Assembly: GCA_046635845.1 (NCBI GenBank) | Contig: JAQQXN010000001.1 | Reading direction: 5' to 3' (one strand) | Length of the DNA stretch: 64,000 nt | From: UBA168 sp011055275 | GTDB lineage: Archaea; Thermoproteota; Thermoprotei_A; Marsarchaeales; UBA168 | In this document: piece by piece, positions 8,722 to 16,649 of the stretch | Layout: each line of letters opens with the position of its first letter | Position numbering within the stretch: the stretch's first letter is position 1 | Position numbers and translations under genes: made by a program | The notes under the pieces: model-generated | Seen by the model: the letters and a program-made list of their open reading frames with translations, nothing else | The model's database searches: none | What the model was told of the DNA's origin: nothing

Positions 8722-9111
8722 TCACTTGAGAGGTACCGCGAAGCTCGAACGCGTTGCCTTCAGTCCCGGTTCTCCGTGTATTACTCTCTTGCACGTTATG
8801 GAGAACTCGCCCAGCCTGTGACCTATCATCTCCGGTGTTATCTTTACCGGCACGAACTCCTTACCGTTGTACACGGCAAACGTGAGGTCTACCATCTGGG
8901 GCAGTATAACGAGCTCCCTTAGGTGAGTCTTTATGGGCTTGTCAATCCCTTTTTTCTTTTCAATTTGTTTCATTATATGGGGATAGTAGGTGCGGTAGTT
9001 TCTGAGCAAGAACCTTCTTTCCCTGCTCTTTAGCAGGGCTGCAAGGTCGCTCACGTTCATGGCTTGAAGTTGCTCAAGCGTGTATCCGCGATAGCGAAAC
9101 ACGGTAGACAT
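8722..9111 (-). CDS. rps19: Ribosomal protein uS19
   Basis: Small-subunit head protein, 129 residues from the ATG at 9111; an in-frame GTG at 9129 would add six. Family blocks are FRYRGYTLEQLQAM at the N-terminus, the RTYYPHIMK region, and the C-terminal PEMIGHRLGEFS. Last gene of the L3-L4-L23-L2-S19 operon. In most archaea L22 follows directly; here it is about 13 kb away on the other strand. Confidence 0.95.
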   Translation of the reverse strand: MSTVFRYRGYTLEQLQAMNVSDLAALLKSRERRFLLRNYRTYYPHIMKQIEKKKGIDKPIKTHLRELVILPQMVDLTFAVYNGKEFVPVKITPEMIGHRLGEFSITCKRVIHGEPGLKATRSSFAVPLK

Positions 9112-9134
9112 AGTTATAGATCGCCTCACCCATT

Positions 9135-9854
9135 TTAGCGTTTTCTAATGCCCGTCCTTCTTGCAGCTATGTGCCCTACTTTTCTTCCAGGAGGCGTGTT
9201 CCTCGCAACGGTCGAAGGCCTGCTGACGGACTGGTGTCCTCCTCCGCCGTGCGGGTGAGATACCGCGTTCATGGCGACTCCCCTCACCTGTGGCCACTTT
9301 CTGGCCTTCCTCTTGTTGAGGTGATACGCGACCCCGGCCTTGAGCATTGGCGCCATTGCTCTTCCCCCTCCTGCTACCACTCCGACCATGGCCCTGCACT
9401 CCGAGGGAAGTACCTTGACCTTCTTTGAAGGAAGGATTAAGTTCACGGAGGTCGGGCTATGGCCTGACACTATGGCGTACTCGCCTGAAGCCCTGACCAG
9501 CTTCCCTCCGTCGCCGGGCCTTAGCTCTACCGAGCACACCCTTTCACCATCGGGTATCTTTGAAAGTGGAAGTATGTCTCCGGGCTTGTACTGGCCCTCT
9601 GGCTCGATTCTAATGGTATTTCCCACGCCCAGGCCCTCAGCAGCAACTGCGTAGAACCTGTTTGCCTGATTCTCTTTTGAAACAAGCAGAGCAAGGGGAG
9701 CTCCCCTGCCTGGCTCGTGTATGAAATCGGCTATTACGTACTCTCCCTTTGTCCCAGGAGCGGGAAAAGCGACCCTCGCTTTCCTAAGCCAGTGAGGTGA
9801 CCTGAAGTTTATGTTCCCTCTGCCTTCCCTTTGAACCAAAATGTGCTTTCCCAT
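9135..9854 (-). CDS. rpl2: Ribosomal protein uL2
   Basis: Large-subunit protein at the peptidyl transferase region, 239 residues. It shows the N-terminal basic segment, the oligonucleotide-binding core, and the C-terminal signature MNAVSHPHGGGGHQS with the conserved histidine. A GGTGATTTAA sequence just before the ATG serves as ribosome binding site. 9 nt downstream of the L23 stop, within the L3-S19 operon. Confidence 0.97.
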   Translation of the reverse strand: MGKHILVQREGRGNINFRSPHWLRKARVAFPAPGTKGEYVIADFIHEPGRGAPLALLVSKENQANRFYAVAAEGLGVGNTIRIEPEGQYKPGDILPLSKIPDGERVCSVELRPGDGGKLVRASGEYAIVSGHSPTSVNLILPSKKVKVLPSECRAMVGVVAGGGRAMAPMLKAGVAYHLNKRKARKWPQVRGVAMNAVSHPHGGGGHQSVSRPSTVARNTPPGRKVGHIAARRTGIRKR

Positions 9855-9863
9855 TTAAATCAC

Positions 9864-10121
9864 CTATAGCAGGCCAAGGTTCGTGGCCAACTCGGTGGCC
9901 TTGAACTCTGGCGCAAGCTTCACGTAGGCCTTCTTGCCTTTGAAGGTGTTTTCGATGTTCACCTTGGCCACTTTGACCTTGAATCTTAGCTCCACCTCTC
10001 TTTTGACCTTATCCTTCGTGGCGTTTCTGGAGACGTAGAAGGCTAAGACGTTGTTATTTTCTCTTTCAGCTATAGCTTCCTCGCTAGAGACCGGTGATAC
10101 TATAACGCTTTCGTAAGCCAT
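9864..10121 (-). CDS. rpl23: Ribosomal protein uL23
   Basis: 85 residues, a normal archaeal size. The family pattern of one N-terminal helix (SSEEAIAERENNN) and the KAYVKLAPE strand is clear. It lies at the tunnel exit, docking SRP and SecYEG. Its first 22 nt overlap the end of the L4 gene, so it is probably translated by coupling. Confidence 0.95.
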   Translation of the reverse strand: MAYESVIVSPVSSEEAIAERENNNVLAFYVSRNATKDKVKREVELRFKVKVAKVNIENTFKGKKAYVKLAPEFKATELATNLGLL

Positions 10122-10900
10122 TCTTTTTCAACCTCCTGTAGCGCGTTCTCAGACCAGATGGTCAGCCTTCCGGCCTGCCCTCCTGGAGCTAAAGCCGGGA
10201 TTCCAAGTTCCTTGTAATATTTAACTTCAACTCCTGGCATGTTTTTGGCTGCCTTCAGTATGGGGGCGTCTTTCCTTGAGACAACTATGAGAAGGGACTT
10301 GGGGACCCTTCTTCCCCTTCCTCTCATCTTTGCTCTTCCGCTCTTTATCTTAGTGCCCTTCTTTGCCCTCTCTATATCGGCATTAAGGCCTAAGTTGGAG
10401 AGAGCCGTGTAAACTTCTACCGTTTTGGCGGAATCCTCTATTTTATTGTCAAGCACTATGGGCAGGGCCTTCACTTTTTCGGGGATAACATGCCCCCTAG
10501 CTCTTACCTTTTCCTCAAAGAAAGCGCTTAAAAGGGCATGAAGCCTAGCCAGCGCCATCTCTTTTTCGTTCATGGATTTCTTGTACTTCTCCTCTACGGT
10601 TGGCGGATGAGCTAAGTGCCCACCCTTGGCACTGGAGATGAAAGCAGCACGGCCAGTTTCCATCCTGGGAACCCTTGAGATTCCCCTTCCGGTTCCCCAC
10701 GATATCGCGCTTACGCCACGCCCGGCTTCAGGGCTTCTTCCTTGCGGTTGCGCTGCCCTTGACTGTGAGGCTATCCACGCCCTGATTATCAGGTCATCCC
10801 TTATGGAGACGGGCTTAGGTAACGTTATCTCAACGGTACCTGATTGCGAGCCCGTTAGGTCGAATACGGGCAGAGCGCGTTTTTCCAAAGATTGCATCAT
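10100..10900 (-). CDS. rpl4: Ribosomal protein uL4
   Basis: 266 residues, with the archaeal/eukaryal core and the long loop rich in Gly and Arg (roughly residues 55-110) that lines the exit tunnel. Starts with ATG ATG; either could be used. 11 nt downstream of the L3 stop. Confidence 0.96.
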   Translation of the reverse strand: MMQSLEKRALPVFDLTGSQSGTVEITLPKPVSIRDDLIIRAWIASQSRAAQPQGRSPEAGRGVSAISWGTGRGISRVPRMETGRAAFISSAKGGHLAHPPTVEEKYKKSMNEKEMALARLHALLSAFFEEKVRARGHVIPEKVKALPIVLDNKIEDSAKTVEVYTALSNLGLNADIERAKKGTKIKSGRAKMRGRGRRVPKSLLIVVSRKDAPILKAAKNMPGVEVKYYKELGIPALAPGGQAGRLTIWSENALQEVEKEWLTKAL

Positions 10901-10911
10901 GTCTAGTACAC

Positions 10912-11880
10912 CTACGAAATCGAATTATAAGCTATGCTCGGCGGTTCTATCGGCTTGCCCTTAATGGACAGCCTGAGCAAAACCAGCCGCTTAGCAGGCC
11001 CTGGCACAGAGCCCGAAACGCCAATGAGGCTCGAACGGGGCACGCCATAGTGCTTCATGCCGCCCTCGAACTTAAACTTCGAGGCATCAGCGATGAGCAC
11101 GATCTTCTTGTTATGGTCGACCCTGTGATGGAATCCCATCTGGCCCGGCCTTCCCACGGTGGCTGGGACAACGCCTGGGCGTTGTGGCCCTGTTGCTCCT
11201 GGCCCTCTTTTGGTCTTCCTCGACTTATGCGGCAGTAACTTCATGCCGAACCGGGCTATTGGACCTGCCATGCCCTTGCCCTTGCTTATGGCCACGGCGT
11301 CCACGGCCGCTCCTGGCTTGAAAGCCGGAAAAGCATCGGCATCGAGTTTGAGGGTTTTTCCAAGCCATGCCGCAGCGAGGTCGAGCGCCTTAGAGGGTTC
11401 GGCATCAATCGGAATCTCCACCACTTCAGGTGTCTTCTTTCCAATTCCGGTTTGATCTGGGTTTGTGCTTACCAAAACCCTAACCTCGTCAAAGCTCAGC
11501 TTTCTGATGTCCTCTATGGAGGAACCCTTGCCCGGTTTTGTCCTTCTTGCTAGCTTTTTCGTGGTTGGTTCGTCTAGCTTCGCCCAGCTCTCGCCAAGGC
11601 ACTTACCACTTGAGTAAACCCTCACCGCAAGTACCGTAAGTGGAGGCACTTCCAGAAGAGTATAGGGCAGGCTTACGTCTCTTCCGAAGTTCGGTGAAGC
11701 CTTGTAGCTTTCCGTGTAAACCAAGTGGCCCATGCCTACCTTATAAGCTGGAAGGCCAGCTAATCCTCCTGATGATGAGAATACCCAAGTCCTTACCCAA
11801 GGCACTATGCTCCTCGCTCTTTTCCTCGGCCTGTAAGCCAAAGACCCTCTATGAGGGGCATGCCTACTACGGTGTCCCAT
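10912..11880 (-). CDS. rpl3: Ribosomal protein uL3
   Basis: 322 residues, first gene of the operon. N-terminal HRSRHAPHRGSLAYRPRKRA and the central MAGPIARFGMKLLPHKSRK basic segment identify it. The TATA-like CTTAAAAG at 11907-11914 (read on the minus strand) lies about 31 nt upstream and is shared with the divergent methyltransferase gene. Confidence 0.96.
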   Translation of the reverse strand: MGHRSRHAPHRGSLAYRPRKRARSIVPWVRTWVFSSSGGLAGLPAYKVGMGHLVYTESYKASPNFGRDVSLPYTLLEVPPLTVLAVRVYSSGKCLGESWAKLDEPTTKKLARRTKPGKGSSIEDIRKLSFDEVRVLVSTNPDQTGIGKKTPEVVEIPIDAEPSKALDLAAAWLGKTLKLDADAFPAFKPGAAVDAVAISKGKGMAGPIARFGMKLLPHKSRKTKRGPGATGPQRPGVVPATVGRPGQMGFHHRVDHNKKIVLIADASKFKFEGGMKHYGVPRSSLIGVSGSVPGPAKRLVLLRLSIKGKPIEPPSIAYNSIS

Positions 11881-11906
11881 GTCTAATCAAGAAAATAACG
11901 TTCCCC

Positions 11907-11914
11907 CTTTTAAG
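11907..11914. promoter_or_regulatory. Shared TATA-like element between rpl3 and the SPOUT gene
   Basis: The near-symmetrical CTTTTAAG-like sequence (plus strand CTTTTAAG at 11907-11914) is placed about 22 nt before the ATG at 11933 on the plus strand and about 31 nt before the rpl3 ATG on the minus strand. It is the only AT-rich core element in the gap and could drive both directions. Confidence 0.4.
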
Positions 11915-11932
11915 CATGTAACTACTCATATC

Positions 11933-12811
11933 ATGCGCAATTGGCCGTCCGAGCTCAGCATAGTGATTCCAGATACCTCCCTTTCAACCCATGAGAATCC
12001 CGTTGATTTCACGATAAGAGCTGGCTTCTTAGCGAGATATTCTGCAATGGCCAACGTTCGTAGGGTCATAATATATAGGGAGGACGTTTCTAGGGATGCC
12101 CGTGCCGGCAAGGACCTTGAAACTCTGCTGAAGTTTTGCGTTATCCCTCCTTACCTCAGAAAAAGAGTGTTTCCATTGACGAACTCGCTTAGGTATGCTG
12201 GACTGATCCCTCCGCTCAACATACCCACTCACCCTCAAACTAAAAGGATAGCTCCAGGCGACGTCAGGGTTGCTTTTGTTGAGGGCACCAAGGTGCTTGT
12301 TGATGAGGATAAGTTCGCTGAGCTTGCACAGGGCGAAGGCGCCCAGATCGCTCCCCCTGGAATTAAGGGTCTTACTTTTGTTAGGGTTACGTCGGTTAAG
12401 CCCTTGAAGGCCGAGCTGTGTGGCCCAGTTGGGTATTCCGGGTTTTATGTAGAGCTAACTCACCAAGGGCTGAAAGCCACGCTTGCCCAGCTGAAGGGGC
12501 TTAAGATCGGAACGTCCAGGTATGGCGAGGAATACAGGAAAGCGCTCCCCTCTGCTCTGGAACAGCTCTCAAAGAACGGACTCAGGGAAACATTTCTAAT
12601 TTTCGGGTCACCATCAAGCGACTTGTCGGAGATCCTTGAGGCCCAAGGTTCTTCAGCGAAAGGGGCGTTCGATTTCTACGTGAACATGGACCCAGGTCAA
12701 GTGTTGAAGAGCATAAGGACAGATGAAGCCGTGCCGTTGTCTCTTATAACGTTGAACTGCGTGGCTGCCCTCTTGTCCTCTGGAAACCCTTATTTGCGAT
12801 GGGGACACTAA
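11933..12811 (+). CDS. SPOUT-family RNA methyltransferase (DUF171/SPOUT1 type)
   Basis: 292 residues from ATG 11933 (an in-frame ATG at 11879 overlaps the rpl3 start codon and is less likely). The sequence follows the DUF171 family of putative RNA uridine N3-methyltransferases: N-terminal SIVIPDTSL, the VRRVIIYRED strand, an inserted OB-like domain (about residues 100-180), and the knot region FLIFGSPSSDLSEIL with NLNCVA-like end (here ITLNCVAALL). It is often next to rpl3 in archaea, which supports an rRNA target. Confidence 0.85.
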   Translation: MRNWPSELSIVIPDTSLSTHENPVDFTIRAGFLARYSAMANVRRVIIYREDVSRDARAGKDLETLLKFCVIPPYLRKRVFPLTNSLRYAGLIPPLNIPTHPQTKRIAPGDVRVAFVEGTKVLVDEDKFAELAQGEGAQIAPPGIKGLTFVRVTSVKPLKAELCGPVGYSGFYVELTHQGLKATLAQLKGLKIGTSRYGEEYRKALPSALEQLSKNGLRETFLIFGSPSSDLSEILEAQGSSAKGAFDFYVNMDPGQVLKSIRTDEAVPLSLITLNCVAALLSSGNPYLRWGH

Positions 12812-12815
12812 TCCC

Positions 12816-12914
12816 ATGGGAGGACAACAAAGATCACCCCTACTGGACGAGGTATACAAGCAGGAAAGAGCGAAGAAACAGCAGGAGGAGAAGGGAAAGG
12901 CAAAAACCAAGTGA
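12816..12914 (+). CDS. 32-residue basic protein resembling the N-terminal tail of ribosomal protein eS25
   Basis: ATG 12816 to TGA 12914 encodes 32 residues, MGGQQRSPLLDEVYKQERAK followed by a Lys/Glu/Gln-rich end. The MGG start, the PLL segment and the charged helix resemble the N-terminal extension of crenarchaeal eS25, but the winged-helix domain that should follow is missing in all frames before the next gene. It begins 5 nt after the methyltransferase stop and is followed by TTTTTT. Either a remnant or a true micro-protein. Confidence 0.4.
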   Translation: MGGQQRSPLLDEVYKQERAKKQQEEKGKAKTK

Positions 12915-12969
12915 TTTTTTGCGTTTGTCTTTCGTCGACATCCTTAAGCTCTTTTTAAGACCGTAAAGT

Positions 12970-14187
12970 ATGAAAGTAATGGTTTTAGGCGTCGATGGCT
13001 ACCTTGGTTGGCCTCTTGCCTTGAGGATGATAGCCAGAGGGCACGAGGTTTGTGGGGCCGATAACTTCTACACTAGAAAGGCAGTTGAGGAGGTGGGTTC
13101 GTGGTCTGCCATACCGATCCCGACTATGGAAGAGCGCGTCAAGGCCGTAAAGAGGGTTTTTGGGGCCGACTTTGACTTTAGGGAAGGGGACCTGAGGGAC
13201 TACAACTTCATATCTTCATTTATTGAAGAGGAGAAGCCTGATGCCATAATAGACTTTGCAGAACAGAGGAGCGCGCCTTATTCTCAGATAGACCTCAACC
13301 ACGCAGTCTTTACCATGGAGAATAACGTCATAGGTACGATGAACTTGCTTTACGCCATGAAGGAAAGCGCGCCAAGCGCGCACCTTTTGAAGATGGGAAC
13401 GCTCGGCGAGTACGGAACGCCTAACATCGACATAGGGGAGGGATACTTTGAAGTTGAGTACCATGGTAGAAAAGACAGGTTGCCCTTTCCTAGGCAGGCT
13501 GGAAGCTGGTATCACTGGAGCAAAGTCCATGATAGCAATAACATTTCCTTTGCCGTCAAGATTTGGGGGCTGACCGCTACAGACGTCCATCAAGGCCCCG
13601 TTTATGGAACGAGAACCGAGGACATGAAAGACGACGAGCTCAGGACCCGTTTTGACTTCGATGAGGTTTGGGGAACGGTTCTCAACAGGTACTGCGTTGA
13701 AGCGGTCGCGGGATTGCCGCTTACGCCTTACGGGGAGGGAGGGCAGACAAGGGGATTTATTTCTCTTGAGGACAGCATAACCGCTCTCTCGGTATTGCTT
13801 GAGCATCCTCCAGAGCAGGGCACCATGAGGGTGGTAAACCAGTACGCGGAGAGCAGGAGCGTTATGGAGCTTGCCAACATGGTCAAAAAGGCAGGAGATG
13901 AGATGGGATTAAACGTTCAGATAAAGCCCGTCCCCGATCCCAGAGTTGAGGCCCAGCGCCACTACTACAATGTCGAGAGGTACGTGCTACCGTCGCTTGG
14001 CTTTAGGCCGAGCCACACCGTTGAAGGGGAGATCCCGGTTATGCTCCGCGACCTGATGAAGTACAGAGACAGGCTGGTGGAGAAGCGTGATGCCATACTT
14101 CTCGCGGGGTCTAACGCTGGGGTTAACTGGAGACAGACCTCAAATAAGGTCGTGAAGAAGCCGCTGAGGTCAGACCTCAAGGCTTGA
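12970..14187 (+). CDS. agl3: UDP-sulfoquinovose synthase (Agl3/SqdB family)
   Basis: 405-residue extended SDR enzyme. The Rossmann start is GVDGYLGWPLAL; further signatures are DFAEQRSAPYSQID, MGTLGEYGTPN, the catalytic YHWSK, and VHQGPVYGTRT. Family members make UDP-sulfoquinovose from UDP-glucose and sulfite; in Sulfolobus Agl3 supplies this sugar for N-glycans of surface proteins. A CTTAAG element centred about 27 nt upstream of the ATG suggests a leaderless message. Its end overlaps the convergent endA gene by 11 nt. Confidence 0.9.
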   Translation: MKVMVLGVDGYLGWPLALRMIARGHEVCGADNFYTRKAVEEVGSWSAIPIPTMEERVKAVKRVFGADFDFREGDLRDYNFISSFIEEEKPDAIIDFAEQRSAPYSQIDLNHAVFTMENNVIGTMNLLYAMKESAPSAHLLKMGTLGEYGTPNIDIGEGYFEVEYHGRKDRLPFPRQAGSWYHWSKVHDSNNISFAVKIWGLTATDVHQGPVYGTRTEDMKDDELRTRFDFDEVWGTVLNRYCVEAVAGLPLTPYGEGGQTRGFISLEDSITALSVLLEHPPEQGTMRVVNQYAESRSVMELANMVKKAGDEMGLNVQIKPVPDPRVEAQRHYYNVERYVLPSLGFRPSHTVEGEIPVMLRDLMKYRDRLVEKRDAILLAGSNAGVNWRQTSNKVVKKPLRSDLKA

Positions 14188-14719
14188 CCCAGCGGAACAC
14201 CACGTACTCCACTTTTTTGCTTGAAGCGTTTGGGTAGGCCATGACAAAGCGTTTCCTGACACCGTGTGAGAGCCTACCCGCTCTGACTATCTCCTCTGGC
14301 TCAAAGGCGTCATAGGCCAAGACCACGTGAACGAGAAATATGGCGTGGTCGACGCCCGGCCCGTGCTCGTACACGGCGAAGTCCGCTCCGAACTTCATGC
14401 CTGGCTTAACTATGTATCCCTTTTCCTTGAGGTCGTCGTAAACCATGAAGAGTTCTTTGAAGTGAAGAAAGTCGCGCTCCAGAGCCTCGCGTAGCTCCTC
14501 GGTCGTCATTTTTTTGCTTTTGTAGTAAACATCGAGCACTCCATGCTGGGCGAGGTAAAGCGCCTCAACAGGAGAAAGCTCAAGCTCTGACTCCACCTCG
14601 CGTCCCTTGGGTTTATAGACGGACAAGGTGCGCCCGTAATAGCCCAAGGCGTATATAGATCCTCCCTCGGCTTTGTTGAGCACGAGCACCGAGCGGCCGT
14701 TAAACACCCCTTTAGCCAT
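14177..14719 (-). CDS. endA: tRNA splicing endonuclease subunit EndA
   Basis: 180 residues, the size of the single-domain crenarchaeal or euryarchaeal homotetramer type. The nuclease domain is clear in VYDDLKEKGYIVKPGMKFG ADFAVY (Tyr), the catalytic His in GVDHAIFLVHV and the basic VRKRFVMAYP block carrying the Lys. It cuts bulge-helix-bulge structures in pre-tRNA, rRNA and cbf5 pre-mRNA. Single-domain enzymes in crenarchaea often pair with a second, structural subunit; none was seen here. Confidence 0.92.
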   Translation of the reverse strand: MAKGVFNGRSVLVLNKAEGGSIYALGYYGRTLSVYKPKGREVESELELSPVEALYLAQHGVLDVYYKSKKMTTEELREALERDFLHFKELFMVYDDLKEKGYIVKPGMKFGADFAVYEHGPGVDHAIFLVHVVLAYDAFEPEEIVRAGRLSHGVRKRFVMAYPNASSKKVEYVVFRWVKP

Positions 14720-14818
14720 AAAGATAACTGGTACGTGAAGTAAAGCCTTGTGCGAGTAAAGTTCTCAGGACCTGAGAGCGGCGTAAAATAAACATTTATA
14801 TTGCTGTCCCATAAGTTT

Positions 14819-15859
14819 ATGAATTACAAAACCCTCCGCATCGCCTTCACGGCCATTGTCGTGGTTGCCATGGCGGTGCTCATCGGTTACCTTTTCAAGG
14901 AGACTGACGTGATATCGATTATAGAGAGGACTGATCCCAAGCTACTGCTCGGCGGTGCGGGCCTCGAGGTGTTTGGACTTTTCCTTTACGCCCTTTCGTG
15001 GCACGTTCTGCTGATAAGCGGGGGCATAAAGGTGAAGCTAAGAAAGAGCTTGGTCATAACATGGTCAAGTCTCTTTTTGCTATATGTGACCCCTGCTGGA
15101 ATCTTAATGGACGTTTCCCGTGCCATACTAATGGGAAAAGAGGGGAAAAATACCTCGGCGTCCACGGCCTCGGTCATAATGCAGAGGGTCCTATACGCTT
15201 TCGCCTATGTCATAGTGACGACCGCGAGCATATTTGTGATATACTTCTACGATAGGTCGCGCTTTCACCTGATATATCCGTTCATAATCATAGTGATGCT
15301 AGCAGCTGCTGCAGGCGCCTTCATACTTGCGGCATCAAGGCACAGGGGATTGGTTGGCTGGGCAGCCAATCACTTCTTCAACTTTTACTACAAGTTCATA
15401 AAAAAGGTAGGTGTTGATAAGAGGGCGAAGCAGAAAGCCCAGGAGACCACTATCCAGTTCAGCGACGCCATAGTCAGCATGTCCAACTCTCCTATGGGTG
15501 CGCTGCTGTCCTTGATGATAATAGTTGCGAGGCTCCTGGTTGCGGCGCTTGTCTCCTATTGGGTATTCGTATCCATGAACTACTACGGCATAAACTTCTG
15601 GGAGATAACGCTGGTTATGCTTGTAGGTGAGCTCGTGACAAGCATACCACTTGGCGTTCCAGGCATGCTCGGCTTTGTGGAGGCCGCCATGAGCTTATCT
15701 TACGTCGCGCTCGGCGTGCCAGCGGGCATAGCCATAGCTGCCACATTGCTTATCAGGCTCATCCTATATTGGTGGGACGTGGTGGTGACTGGCATAACCG
15801 CGGCGCTCTACTCAGGAGGCCTTAAGACATTCCTCCGCGCATCAGAGCAAGAATCCTAA
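14819..15859 (+). CDS. Flippase-like membrane protein (LPG synthase TM / YbhN family)
   Basis: 346 residues with about eight membrane segments, starting with a helix at residues 5-27. The family hallmark near the C-terminus is VGELVTSIPLGVPGMLGFVE. Members include the membrane part of lysyl-phosphatidylglycerol synthase and archaeal AglD-like proteins linked to lipid-bound sugar movement. Position beside agl3 suggests a role in surface glycan or lipid handling, as an inference. The ATG at 14819 is chosen because ATTTATA lies about 24 nt upstream. Convergent overlap of 38 nt with the next gene. Confidence 0.7.
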   Translation: MNYKTLRIAFTAIVVVAMAVLIGYLFKETDVISIIERTDPKLLLGGAGLEVFGLFLYALSWHVLLISGGIKVKLRKSLVITWSSLFLLYVTPAGILMDVSRAILMGKEGKNTSASTASVIMQRVLYAFAYVIVTTASIFVIYFYDRSRFHLIYPFIIIVMLAAAAGAFILAASRHRGLVGWAANHFFNFYYKFIKKVGVDKRAKQKAQETTIQFSDAIVSMSNSPMGALLSLMIIVARLLVAALVSYWVFVSMNYYGINFWEITLVMLVGELVTSIPLGVPGMLGFVEAAMSLSYVALGVPAGIAIAATLLIRLILYWWDVVVTGITAALYSGGLKTFLRASEQES

Positions 15860-16541
15860 CCGAACTGGCAAGCCTTTGAACCGAGTCGACCATTTCTTCG
15901 GCCCTTTGTACCGTTTCATGCATGAGCAGGATACACGGCAAAGCGAAGTTATAACTGAGCAGCATGAGGTCTAGTTGTCTTTGCTTGTGGTCTACATCCG
16001 TCTCTATTTGATCTACCTCATAAGTCAGCTGGACGGCCTTGGCTGTGTCGGTCCTAAGAGACTGCAACGCGCTCTTTGCCTTCTCGAAGGCATCAAAGGC
16101 CATGTTGATTATCTCGGTTATTCCGATTATGAAGTCTTGGCTCTCCTGTTCATCGCTTTTCAGCATTAGGCAGAAGTCCTCGCTGGTCATAGCATTTAGC
16201 CTAAAGCTTACGGCCTCTGCAAAGGAAGAGATCTCGGTTATGAGGTCGTCAGTGGCAAGAAGGTTTGCCGCGAAGTTCGACATGAGCTGGGCCTCAGCAA
16301 GGGTTTGTTCTACCCTCTTTCTGACGTTGAGCTCATCGACCTCCTTGAGCTCTAGGAGCTTCTTGTATGCGGCGCTCGATGCCTTTTGGTCTTTTTTCTT
16401 TACGCCGTCCGCTGTTTGGAGGACTGCCCTTAGCGCCTCTTGAACGATCCTCGTGTGGTCTATAAGCGATGCCACGGAGCGGTCATATGAAACCCTTTCT
16501 TCTTCCGATTGATCGTAGGCCATATGATAGCATGTAGCCAT
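15822..16541 (-). CDS. DUF47/PhoU-like helical protein
   Basis: 239 residues, almost wholly helical, with heptad-like repeats as in PhoU-related DUF47 proteins, which usually act with phosphate transporters. Blocks such as EISSFAEAVSFRLNAM and VDQIETDVDHKQRQLDLM match the pattern of EA/ED-containing helices. No transporter is adjacent; the pst operon is 40 kb away and has its own PhoU. The start is uncertain: ATG 16541 or ATG 16523, which has TTTAA about 23 nt upstream. Confidence 0.65.
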   Translation of the reverse strand: MATCYHMAYDQSEEERVSYDRSVASLIDHTRIVQEALRAVLQTADGVKKKDQKASSAAYKKLLELKEVDELNVRKRVEQTLAEAQLMSNFAANLLATDDLITEISSFAEAVSFRLNAMTSEDFCLMLKSDEQESQDFIIGITEIINMAFDAFEKAKSALQSLRTDTAKAVQLTYEVDQIETDVDHKQRQLDLMLLSYNFALPCILLMHETVQRAEEMVDSVQRLASSVRILALMRGGMS

Positions 16542-16649
16542 GATTTAACCTTTTAGTTTTTATGGCGCTATGCGGTGTCCTCAAGGTCCTTACGCGTCCA
16601 GTGCGATAGGGTTAAAACCGTGTTTTTGATAATATCGTGGTGAAGGATT

